Shown here one piece after another: positions 53,383 to 61,515 of a stretch of DNA of 64,000 bases. Source of the DNA: Pseudovibrio exalbescens DSM 16456 (GTDB lineage Bacteria; Pseudomonadota; Alphaproteobacteria; Rhizobiales; Stappiaceae); contig NZ_KE383918.1 of NCBI RefSeq assembly GCF_000422785.1, positions 1 through 64,000 on the forward strand, in the 5' to 3' direction. Numbering within the stretch: position 1 is the stretch's first letter; the number at the start of each line of letters is the position of its first letter. A model generated the notes under the pieces. It was given only the letters and a program-made list of their open reading frames with translations. It ran no database searches and was not told the DNA's origin. The position numbers and the translations under genes are program-made.

Positions 53383-54966
53383 ATGGAACTGGACATCGTA
53401 GAGCTATCCCGGCTCCAGTTCGCCATGACCGCGATGTATCACTTCCTCTTCGTGCCGCTAACGCTGGGTCTTTCGGTCCTGGTTGCGATCATGGAGACGG
53501 TCTATGTGATGACCAACCGTCCGATCTGGCGACAGATGACGAAATTTTGGGGAACGCTGTTTGGTATCAACTTCGTGCTCGGGGTCGCAACCGGCATAAC
53601 AATGGAATTCCAGTTCGGTATGAACTGGAGCTACTACAGCCATTATGTTGGCGATATTTTCGGTGCGCCATTGGCTTTCGAAGGCCTTATGGCCTTTTTC
53701 CTCGAAGCGACCTTCGTAGGTTTGTTCTTCTTCGGATGGGACAAGCTCTCCAAGGTTGCTCACTTGGTGGTTGCGTGGCTGGTAGCTATCGGCTCAAACA
53801 TCTCCGCCCTTTGGATCCTGATTGCAAATGGCTGGATGCAGAACCCGGTTGGCGCCGAGTTCAACCCCATGTCCATGCGCATGGAAATGACCAGCTTCTT
53901 CGACGTGATGTTCAACGAAGTGGCGCAGGCCAAGTTCGTGCATACGGTCTCGGCGGGCTATGTGACTGCAGCCTTTTTCGTGCTGGGTGTCTCCGCCTGG
54001 TATCTGTTGAAAGGACGTCACATTGAGTTGGCACGTCGTTCAATCGCGGTTGCTGCCAGCTTTGGTTTGGCCTCGGCGCTGTCCGTTGTCGTGCTGGGCG
54101 ATGAATCCGGTTATTCGGTAACGCACTCTCAGAAAATGAAATTGGCTGCCATCGAAGCTATGTGGGAAACCGAGCCTGCTCCGGCTTCTTTCACTGCCAT
54201 CGGCATTCCTGACTCTGAAGCGCGCGAAACCAAATACGCCATTCATATTCCATATGCCATGGGCCTGATTGGCACTCGCTCGCTCAATCATGAAATCCCG
54301 GGCATCAAGGAACTGGTGGAACAGGCGGAGCAGCGTATCCGTTCCGGGCTTGTTGCTTATGATGCGCTGGTCGAGATCCGAAAAGACCTCAAGAACATTG
54401 ATCCGGTCGAAAAGGCGCGTTTCGAGGAGCACAGCGGTGATCTTGGCTTCGCCTTCTTGCTGAAACGCTATGTGGAAGATCCTCGTCAAGCAACGGAAGC
54501 ACAAATCCTGCAAGCCGCCAATGACACGGTTCCGCAGGTTGGGCCACTGTTCTGGGCCTTCCGTATCATGGTGGGTCTTGGCTTCCTGTTCATCCTTACC
54601 ATGGCTTATTTCTTCTACAAGGCGTCCATCAAGCGCATGCAGTTCCCGCGCTGGGCTTTGTGGGGAGCAGTGTTCCTGATCCCGACGCCTTGGATTGCAG
54701 CGGAAATGGGGTGGTTTGTTGCTGAGTATGGACGTCAACCATGGACTGTTGATGGCGTCCTGCCCACTGCCATGTCCGTTTCGCACCTGAGCGTGGGTGA
54801 GGTTGCCTTCACTCTGGCCGGTTTCGTGCTGTTCTACTCTGTCCTGTTCGTGATCGAGATGGGCTTGATGATCAAGTACATCAAGAAAGGCCCGTACATG
54901 GACACGGCTGAATCGGAACAGTGGTTTGAACAACGTGGCCGTATCGCGGCACAGCCAGCGGAGTAA
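53383..54966 (+). CDS. cydA: cytochrome bd quinol oxidase subunit I
   Basis: 527 residues, nine or so membrane segments. The N-terminal LSRLQFAMTAMYHFLFVPLTLGL holds the haem b595 His. FQFGMNWSYYSHYVGDIFGAPLA follows. The bd signature is GWFVAEYGRQPWTVDGVLPT. The length and the segment after ESGYSVTHSQKMKLAAIEAMWETEPAPA point to the long-Q-loop E. coli type rather than the short cyanide-insensitive type. Reduces oxygen at high affinity using quinol, without proton pumping. GGGGG-rich leader with ATG 53383. Confidence 0.97.
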   Translation: MELDIVELSRLQFAMTAMYHFLFVPLTLGLSVLVAIMETVYVMTNRPIWRQMTKFWGTLFGINFVLGVATGITMEFQFGMNWSYYSHYVGDIFGAPLAFEGLMAFFLEATFVGLFFFGWDKLSKVAHLVVAWLVAIGSNISALWILIANGWMQNPVGAEFNPMSMRMEMTSFFDVMFNEVAQAKFVHTVSAGYVTAAFFVLGVSAWYLLKGRHIELARRSIAVAASFGLASALSVVVLGDESGYSVTHSQKMKLAAIEAMWETEPAPASFTAIGIPDSEARETKYAIHIPYAMGLIGTRSLNHEIPGIKELVEQAEQRIRSGLVAYDALVEIRKDLKNIDPVEKARFEEHSGDLGFAFLLKRYVEDPRQATEAQILQAANDTVPQVGPLFWAFRIMVGLGFLFILTMAYFFYKASIKRMQFPRWALWGAVFLIPTPWIAAEMGWFVAEYGRQPWTVDGVLPTAMSVSHLSVGEVAFTLAGFVLFYSVLFVIEMGLMIKYIKKGPYMDTAESEQWFEQRGRIAAQPAE

Positions 54967-54971
54967 ACGCC

Positions 54972-56123
54972 ATGATCCTTCATGAACTGATTGACTTTGA
55001 AATCCTGCGCCTTCTCTGGTGGTTGCTGTTGGGTGTTCTTCTCATCGGCTTTGCCATGACGGATGGCTTCGACATGGGCGTTGGTGCCTTGCTGCCGTTC
55101 GTGGCCAAGACAGATACGGAACGGCGTGTTGTCATCAATACGATTGGTCCGGTCTGGGAAGGCAACCAGGTCTGGTTCATTCTTGGTGGTGGTGCCATTT
55201 TTGCAGCCTGGCCCCCGCTATACGCTGTCAGCTTCTCTGGCTTTTACTTGGCCATGTTTGTCATTCTGGCAGCCCTGATCCTGCGTCCGGTAGGTTTCAA
55301 GTATCGCTCAAAGCGCGATAGTGCCCGTTGGCGCGAGACTTGGGATTGGTGCTTGTTCATAGGCGGTTTCGTGCCTGCCCTGATCTTTGGCGTTGCCGTT
55401 GGGAACGTGCTGCAAGGGGTCCCGTTCCACCTCACAGAGATTCTGTTGCCGGTATACGAGGGCTCGTTCTTCGGTCTGCTCAATCCTTTCGCGCTGGTAT
55501 GCGGACTCGCTTCCGTTGCCATGCTGGTGATGCACGGCAGCGCGTGGCTTGCGCTGAAAACCGAAGGCGTCATTGCAGAGCGTTCGAAGGTGTTTGGCAC
55601 CTATGCCTCCGTTGCAGTCATTGCGCTGTACGCATTGGCGGGCCTCTGGATGGCCTTGGGCGTCACAGGCTTCTCCTTTGCAGAAGCACCTGTTGTTGAT
55701 GGTCCATCCAATCCTTTGCTCTCCGAAGTGTTGCATGAGGGGACGTGGATGGTGGCTTACAGCGAGCGTCCGTGGATTGTCATTGCACCAATTCTTGGGT
55801 TCCTTGGTCCACTCGGTGTGCTCTATGGTATCCGGGCTGGGCGTGAAGGGCTGACTTTCTTGGCATCCAAAACGGCCATCCTGGGCATGATTTCGTCTGT
55901 TGGCTTGACGATGTTCCCGTTCATCCTGCCATCAACGACCGATCCTCGGTCCTCTTTGACGGTATGGGATGCCTCATCCTCTCATCTGACCTTGTTCGTG
56001 ATGTTCACGACCACTCTGGTGTTCTTCCCGCTTGTGCTGGCCTACACCGCGTGGGTCTACAAGGTTCTGTGGGGCAAGGTGACAGAAAAAGACGTTCTCG
56101 AGCAGTCGGACAGCGTCTACTAA
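54972..56123 (+). CDS. cydB: cytochrome bd quinol oxidase subunit II
   Basis: 383 residues, eight to nine membrane segments. Typical features: WWLLLGVLLIGFAMTDGFDMGVGALLPFVAKTD, GPVWEGNQVWFILGGGAIFAAWPPLYAVSFSGFY, and a C-terminal SSHLTLFVMFTTTLVFFPLVLAYTAWVYKVLWG. It starts 5 nt after cydA and is followed 17 nt later by cydX. Confidence 0.97.
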   Translation: MILHELIDFEILRLLWWLLLGVLLIGFAMTDGFDMGVGALLPFVAKTDTERRVVINTIGPVWEGNQVWFILGGGAIFAAWPPLYAVSFSGFYLAMFVILAALILRPVGFKYRSKRDSARWRETWDWCLFIGGFVPALIFGVAVGNVLQGVPFHLTEILLPVYEGSFFGLLNPFALVCGLASVAMLVMHGSAWLALKTEGVIAERSKVFGTYASVAVIALYALAGLWMALGVTGFSFAEAPVVDGPSNPLLSEVLHEGTWMVAYSERPWIVIAPILGFLGPLGVLYGIRAGREGLTFLASKTAILGMISSVGLTMFPFILPSTTDPRSSLTVWDASSSHLTLFVMFTTTLVFFPLVLAYTAWVYKVLWGKVTEKDVLEQSDSVY

Positions 56124-56140
56124 GCTGAAAGGAAAGCAAT

Positions 56141-56257
56141 ATGTGGTATTTTGCTTGGATGTTGGGCTTGGCGGTGGCTGCTCTGTTTGCAGTGGTCAAC
56201 GCCATGTGGCTCGAATTTCAAGAGGACGAGCGCGACAAGCAGCCTGACCAACGATAA
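56141..56257 (+). CDS. cydX: CydX, small subunit of cytochrome bd
   Basis: 38 residues: one membrane helix (MWYFAWMLGLAVAALFAVVNAM) followed by the CydX signature WLEFQED and a charged tail. Preceded by AAAGGAAAG eight bases upstream and placed directly after cydB, as in E. coli. CydX stabilises the haems of the oxidase. Too short for most gene callers. Confidence 0.94.
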   Translation: MWYFAWMLGLAVAALFAVVNAMWLEFQEDERDKQPDQR

Positions 56258-56291
56258 TAAACAGAAGACCCTCAGAACATAGGAGGAGATT

Positions 56292-57611
56292 ATGTTCGGG
56301 TTGGGAGGAAACCTAAGTCGTCGGGGCTTTCTGGCTCTGACGGGTGGAAGTCTGGCACTGGCAGCGGGTTCTGCATCCTCTGCCAGCGCCGAGCGGGTCA
56401 GGACCAATGCAAGGATTGTCATCCTTGGGGCAGGCGCGGCAGGAACCGCGCTTGCCAATCGTCTGACCGAACGGCTCGATGGTGCGTCAATCACCATTGT
56501 TGATGGCCGCAAGCGCCATCTTTATCAGCCGGGCTTTACACTGATTGCCGCCGGGTTGAAACCGGCAGACTATTCCGTTTCATCAACACAGCAATGGTTG
56601 CCTTCCGGTCTTACTTGGCTGGAAGAAGCTGCAGCCGAAATTGATCCTGAGACAAAACAGGTCATCACGACAAGCGGCACCACCGTACCCTACGATTATC
56701 TGGTGGTCGCAGCCGGGCTCAAGCTGGATTATGGCGCCATCGAAGGCATGTCTCTGGATCTGATCGGGACAAATGGTATTGGATCTGTATACGCAGGGCC
56801 TGAATATGCTGAGAAAACGTGGCAGGCCATGGATCGCTTCACAGAAGAAGGCGGCGTTGGTTTGTTCACGCGTCCGGCAACCGAGATGAAGTGTGCCGGG
56901 GCGCCACTCAAGTACACCTTTTTAACGGACGACTATGCCCGCAAGAAGGGCACACGCGGAAAGATCCGCATCGACTATGCCGCCCATAATGACACCTTGT
57001 TCTCTGTGCCCATTGTGGATGAGAAAGTGCGGATGTTGTACGAAGAGCGTGGCTTCGAGACCACGTACAACCGCGTCATGACCGCTATCGATCCGGGCCG
57101 CAAGGTTGCAACTTTCTGGACGCCTGAAGGTTCCGTGGAGATGGAGTTTGACTTTACCAATGTCATCCCGCCCATGGTCGCGCCTGATGCCGTTCGCAAC
57201 TCGCCACTGGCTTGGCAAACCGGCAAGTGGGTCAATGAAGGGTGGGTCGAAGTCGACAAGCACACATTGCGTCACGCCCGCTACCCCGAGGTTTTCGCGG
57301 TAGGCGACAGCGCCGGGGTGCCAAAGGGCAAAACCGCTGCCAGTGTCAAATGGCAGGTGCCGGTGGTGGAAGATCAGCTGGTAGCCCAAATTGATGGCAA
57401 GGAAAGCCAGAGTTCCTACAACGGATACACTTCATGTCCGCTGATTACCCGCGTGGGCAGGGCCATGTTGGTCGAGTTTGATTACAAAAATAATCTGACG
57501 CCATCATTCCCGGGCATCATTGCACCGCTGGAAGAACTCTGGATCTCCTGGTTGATGAAAGAGGTGGCTTTGAAGGCAACCTACAACGCCATGCTGCGCG
57601 GCAGGGCATGA
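56292..57611 (+). CDS. sqr: sulfide:quinone oxidoreductase, type II-like, with Tat signal
   Basis: 439 residues. A twin-arginine leader (LSRRGFLALTGGSLALAAGSASSASA) directs export. FAD-binding ARIVILGAGAAGTALANRL follows. Two redox cysteines occur in PATEMKCAGAPLKYTFL and YNGYTSCPLITRVGRAMLVEFDY, the pattern of mitochondrial-like SQRs. FAVGDSAGVPKGKTAASV is the second FAD contact. It oxidises sulfide and passes electrons to the quinone pool. AGGAGGAG precedes ATG 56292, only 34 bp after cydX, so it is in the cyd operon. Sulfide-resistant bd oxidase would reoxidise the quinol it makes. Confidence 0.93.
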   Translation: MFGLGGNLSRRGFLALTGGSLALAAGSASSASAERVRTNARIVILGAGAAGTALANRLTERLDGASITIVDGRKRHLYQPGFTLIAAGLKPADYSVSSTQQWLPSGLTWLEEAAAEIDPETKQVITTSGTTVPYDYLVVAAGLKLDYGAIEGMSLDLIGTNGIGSVYAGPEYAEKTWQAMDRFTEEGGVGLFTRPATEMKCAGAPLKYTFLTDDYARKKGTRGKIRIDYAAHNDTLFSVPIVDEKVRMLYEERGFETTYNRVMTAIDPGRKVATFWTPEGSVEMEFDFTNVIPPMVAPDAVRNSPLAWQTGKWVNEGWVEVDKHTLRHARYPEVFAVGDSAGVPKGKTAASVKWQVPVVEDQLVAQIDGKESQSSYNGYTSCPLITRVGRAMLVEFDYKNNLTPSFPGIIAPLEELWISWLMKEVALKATYNAMLRGRA

Positions 57612-57623
57612 GGGGGATAAGAC

Positions 57624-57977
57624 ATGCAAGAACTTACTCTTGGCACGTTGATTGCCGTCTTTGAAGAAATTTTCGGCACGACCCTGTTTTGGGCAATGGT
57701 CGTCTTTGGCGTCCTCGTTGCAGTAGCCTTCATCTACATACTGATCCGGGATCGGGGGATTTCCAGCAGTCGGCTCGTCCGCGCCGAGCTGGTGGCTCCC
57801 GTTGGTGCTGTTGGTGCTGTGCTTTTTGTTCAGTACATGACCAGTTCGGGATTTTCCGACATAGGCGGCCCCATAGACGTGATCGTCCTGGTAGTCATTG
57901 CCGTCGCCGGTTTCCTCGGCCTTATGATCCTGACCTATGTGATCGAGAGCCTGCTTCATCGCCGGGCTCTGAAGTAA
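57624..57977 (+). CDS. small membrane protein after sqr
   Basis: 117 residues with three hydrophobic segments (LFWAMVVFGVLVAVAFIYILI, LVAPVGAVGAVLFVQYM, VIVLVVIAVAGFLGLMILTYVIESLL). It starts 12 nt after sqr, so it ends the operon. It resembles short alphaproteobacterial membrane proteins of unknown function (possibly the DUF5368 type). It may help anchor or assemble the SQR; that is a guess. Confidence 0.8.
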   Translation: MQELTLGTLIAVFEEIFGTTLFWAMVVFGVLVAVAFIYILIRDRGISSSRLVRAELVAPVGAVGAVLFVQYMTSSGFSDIGGPIDVIVLVVIAVAGFLGLMILTYVIESLLHRRALK

Positions 57978-58135
57978 AGCCGCGTTTATCGACCTCTGAG
58001 CATTTCATTGTCGCAAGCAAAAAGCGGGGGAGCGGACGTTCCTCCGCCTTTTTTTGTCGTGACATCAAACGCAAAAGTTTTCGCATCGGCGTTTGTGCTT
58101 CATCGCGCGGCTTCTCCCCAATCCGCAGAGCCTGC

Positions 58136-59335
58136 TCACGGTCTAAGTGCTGTCAACGCCGTGATGTCTACATCTGCGGTGTAGTCCACCCCTTGCAGGT
58201 CAAAGCCGTTCAGCGCCATGAAGTCGTGTTTGAAACCGGCATAATCGGTCAGGTTCTTGAAGTTTTCTGACGTCACCTTGTCCAGAATATCTGCCACTTC
58301 AGCTTGCACGTCCGGACGTAACTCCCAATCATCCAAACGAATAAGGTGGTCTTCGTCGGTCACCACCCCGGCCTCGCTGTAGAGCTTTTCTACCAAAAGT
58401 CTGTGCATTTGTTCGATGCACCCTTCGTGCAGTTCCTTCGCCTTCATTACCTTGAACAGGGCACAAATGTAGGGGGAGAAGGTGGGAATGAAAACGCTGG
58501 CCTTCGTCACCAGTGCCTTGCAAACGGCAACGTGTGCATGCCCGCCAATGGGACGAAGTTTGCGTGTAAGTGTTTCGGCGCTGGCATGGAGATGGTCCTT
58601 TGCGCGCCCCAGTGTGCCGTCGTGGTAGATATCATAGGTGAAGCTTGGCCCAACGTAAGAGTAGGCAAGCGTCTCACATCCCTTGGCCAACACACCCGCG
58701 CTGTTCAGCGCGCCAATCCAATCCTGCCAGTCTTCGCCGCCCATGACACGCACCGTGTCCGCCACTTCCTGTTCACTGGCAGGTGAGAGTGTGATTTCAT
58801 CCAGCCGGTCATGTTCGAGGTTGATGGTTGCACCTGAGACACTTTTGCCAATGGGTTTGATCACTGACCTCAATTTTTCGCCGGTTTCCGGGTCAGGTCG
58901 AACACCTGTGGCAAGGCTGTAAATCACCATGTCCACCGAGCCGCCAAACTCCTCTTGAATGTAGCGGATCACGTCCTGTCGCAAGGTCGGGGAAAAGGCG
59001 TCGCCCACGAAGTTTTTTGCGGTCATGCCTTCGCGTTCCGCAGCCTCGCGGAAAAAGATGTTGTTGTACCAACCTGCTGTTCCAACACCCTTTTCGCTGG
59101 GTGGGCGTTCAAACGAAACGCCGATGGTATCGGCGCGCGAGCCTCCGAAAGCAAGGGCGATGCGTGAGGCCAGCCCGTAACCTGAGGAAGCACCCAGAAT
59201 GAGCACCTTCTTCGGACCGTCAACGATTGGTGTTGCTGCCTTGATATAAGAAATCTGGTCGTCGAGGGCTTTTTTACATCCAAATGGATGGCAGGTTCGT
59301 GCCACCACACCGTCAATCTTGCTCTCAATAATCAT
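58136..59335 (-). CDS. fabV: FabV-type trans-2-enoyl-ACP/CoA reductase (NADH)
   Basis: 399 residues. The nucleotide-binding region VLILGASSGYGLASRIALAFG is the FabV version of the SDR motif. The catalytic pair fits Tyr-x8-Lys in YHDGTLGRAK. The C-terminal FAD-like domain ends LNGFDLQGVDYTADVDI. FabV reduces the last double bond in fatty-acid elongation and is insensitive to triclosan compared with FabI. ATG 59335 (MIIESK) is chosen over the adjacent ATG 59338 because GAGGAG is better spaced. Single gene, convergent with the sqr operon. Confidence 0.95.
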   Translation of the reverse strand: MIIESKIDGVVARTCHPFGCKKALDDQISYIKAATPIVDGPKKVLILGASSGYGLASRIALAFGGSRADTIGVSFERPPSEKGVGTAGWYNNIFFREAAEREGMTAKNFVGDAFSPTLRQDVIRYIQEEFGGSVDMVIYSLATGVRPDPETGEKLRSVIKPIGKSVSGATINLEHDRLDEITLSPASEQEVADTVRVMGGEDWQDWIGALNSAGVLAKGCETLAYSYVGPSFTYDIYHDGTLGRAKDHLHASAETLTRKLRPIGGHAHVAVCKALVTKASVFIPTFSPYICALFKVMKAKELHEGCIEQMHRLLVEKLYSEAGVVTDEDHLIRLDDWELRPDVQAEVADILDKVTSENFKNLTDYAGFKHDFMALNGFDLQGVDYTADVDITALTALRP

Positions 59336-60051
59336 CATGCCTCCTCACTGGCTGCAAGCGTTTCCGGCGTGCATCCGGGGTCTCGCAGGGTGTGCCTTTA
59401 GGTAAGGGGTATTGTGCACTGCATCATGAAGGTTTCAAGTCACCTTCGAACCAATCCTGGGTTTATTGGGTGTGAAGATGCATGGAGCGCTGAATAGCGG
59501 GAGCGTGTTGTGCGCTGCAGTTCCCAATGCCTGTGATTCTCCGATTGGGTGCCTTCGCACTGGCTGATTCTGGGCTCCCCGCGAAAAACGCCATTGGTAA
59601 ATCATGGAATTTTTGCCGTTAACCTCAAGCATCTAGCTATGGGAAGGTTGCATTCAAGCCACACCGGCCCATTCTTGCAAAGCTCTGGATAACCCTAGGA
59701 TATCTGCAACCTGCTTAATTTCATCGGTCAAGTCATTTAATCGCTAAGTTGTTGGAACTTAGAAAAATACTTAGGATTTTATGCATTAAGAATATCGTAA
59801 GGTAACATCAAGGCGGGATCTTGGGTCCGTGGAGCCCTACTGAGCGATCTTGTTTTGATTCATTAAAAACGAGAGAAATTCGCCCGCGAAATTCGGCAAT
59901 TAGGTTCCGTTGTATTGATAAAAATAGCATTTCATGTTCTTACTAATCCCAAAGTTTGCTGATACTTTTCAGATACTATGAAGGACCGTTGTAGAGCCGG
60001 GGCAACAGGCACACAGGGCGGACCTTCAAGCGAAAATTGGAGTTTTGGGGG
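59336..60051. other. 716-bp intergenic region between fabV and the type I secretion genes
   Basis: No convincing gene; a 65-codon leftward frame (59435-59632) is probably chance. The right half is AT-rich and should hold the promoter of the rightward secretion operon. I see no strong palindrome or repeat. Confidence 0.6.
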
Positions 60052-61419
60052 ATGAAGTTTCGGGGATTAACCCTTGCGGTCGCGATCGCATTGGCAACAA
60101 CGGTGTCGGCGCATGCTATTTCGCTGCGCGATGCGGTCGAAGCGGCGGTTTACACGAATCCGGATGTTGCTGAGTCCTCTGCAAACCGGCGAGCCCGCGA
60201 TCAGGAACTACGCGCTGCGCAGGGTGCCTACCTGCCAAGCCTTTCTGTTGGTGCGTCGATTGGTGGAGAGCGCTTGGAACGGCCAGATGGCAGCTCTGTG
60301 TCTGACAACGCGTGGCGTACGGCCAAGCAGGTTGATATCATGGCGGAGCAGCTGTTGTTTGATGGTTTCGGCTCCGTAAACGAGATCTATCGCCAGAGTG
60401 CCCGTGTTGATGGTGCGGCGTATCGGGTTTTGGAGCGCTCCGAGGCGGTGGCATTGGACGCAATTGAAGCCTACGTGGATGTGATCCGGCACCAGCAGAT
60501 CTTGCGCAAGTCCCGGGAAAACACCGCGAAACACCAGCGGATCTACAACGAAGTGCGCCAGCGCTTCGAGGGCGGCGAAACCGGCGCGGCCGATCTGGCT
60601 CAGGCGCAAGAGCGCGTCGCAGCAACAAAGATCATTACGGCCTCGGTTCGTAAGTCACTACTCGAAACCATTGCAAAGTATCGGCGCGTTGTAGGCATGG
60701 AACCTGAAAATCTGGTTCCGGTACAGGAAGCCTCGCTACCGGGTGCGTCCTTGTCGGCTACCATCTCCATGGCACAGCAGAACAATCCTCAGATTCTGGC
60801 GGCTCAGGCAGATACCGATGCGGCTGACTTTGAAGTTGAACAGCGCAACGCGCCGTTCCTGCCGCGGTTGTCCTTGGAAGGGCAAGCTTCGTTCGGGGAC
60901 GACGTCAATGGCTATGACGGTCAGAATGAAGAGTATCGGGTCATGCTCCGCATGCGCTGGAACCTTTACAATGGCGGTTCCGATACAGCACGCAAGGCCC
61001 AGGCGCTTGAACAGGTTGCCGAGGCGCGCGCTCGCGTTGACCGCACGCGTCGTGAAGCAGCAGAAGCCGTAGAAGTGGCATGGGCGTCCGTTGACACCAC
61101 CCGTGAACGTATTTCAGCCCTGCGCCAAACCGTGGCGGCCAACCGCAAGGTTGTCGAAGGCTATCGTGATGAGTACAACATCGGGCAACGTACGCTGTTG
61201 GATCTGCTGAACGCTCAAAACGCTCTGTTCAACAGTGAAATCGATCTGATTTCCGCCCAGGCGATTTTGAAGTTCAGCACCTATCAGTTGCAGGGTACGA
61301 CCGGCAACCTGCTGGCTCACTTCAACATTGAGCCACCCGCAGAGGGTGCCGCGGGCCGACAGGAGAATGTCTCCGTATTCCCGCAACCCGTCGGATTCGC
61401 GATTGAGCCGCTGCGCTAA
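60052..61419 (+). CDS. TolC-family outer-membrane channel of a type I secretion system
   Basis: 455 residues from ATG 60052 with a signal peptide (MKFRGLTLAVAIALATTVSAHA). The two-fold repeat of outer-membrane efflux proteins is clear: ISLRDAVEAAVYTNPDVAESSANRRARDQELRAA early and SLSATISMAQQNNPQILAAQADTDAA in the second half, with YNIGQRTLLDLLNAQNALFNSEIDLISAQ. It lies upstream of an exporter ATPase and a fusion protein, so it is their channel (AggA/LapE-like). A further ATG 60037-type frame is disfavoured. Confidence 0.92.
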   Translation: MKFRGLTLAVAIALATTVSAHAISLRDAVEAAVYTNPDVAESSANRRARDQELRAAQGAYLPSLSVGASIGGERLERPDGSSVSDNAWRTAKQVDIMAEQLLFDGFGSVNEIYRQSARVDGAAYRVLERSEAVALDAIEAYVDVIRHQQILRKSRENTAKHQRIYNEVRQRFEGGETGAADLAQAQERVAATKIITASVRKSLLETIAKYRRVVGMEPENLVPVQEASLPGASLSATISMAQQNNPQILAAQADTDAADFEVEQRNAPFLPRLSLEGQASFGDDVNGYDGQNEEYRVMLRMRWNLYNGGSDTARKAQALEQVAEARARVDRTRREAAEAVEVAWASVDTTRERISALRQTVAANRKVVEGYRDEYNIGQRTLLDLLNAQNALFNSEIDLISAQAILKFSTYQLQGTTGNLLAHFNIEPPAEGAAGRQENVSVFPQPVGFAIEPLR

Positions 61420-61515
61420 GCATTGCGCGAGGCACACAACAAGAATGAACCGCAGCAGGGAAGCCAAATCGGCCTCTCTGCTGCTTTTGCTGTTTGAGGG
61501 TGTGTGGAACACGCA

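Noticed and set aside
59435-59632. Leftward 65-codon frame
   Set aside because: No start site or family, and it lies in a promoter-like spacer.
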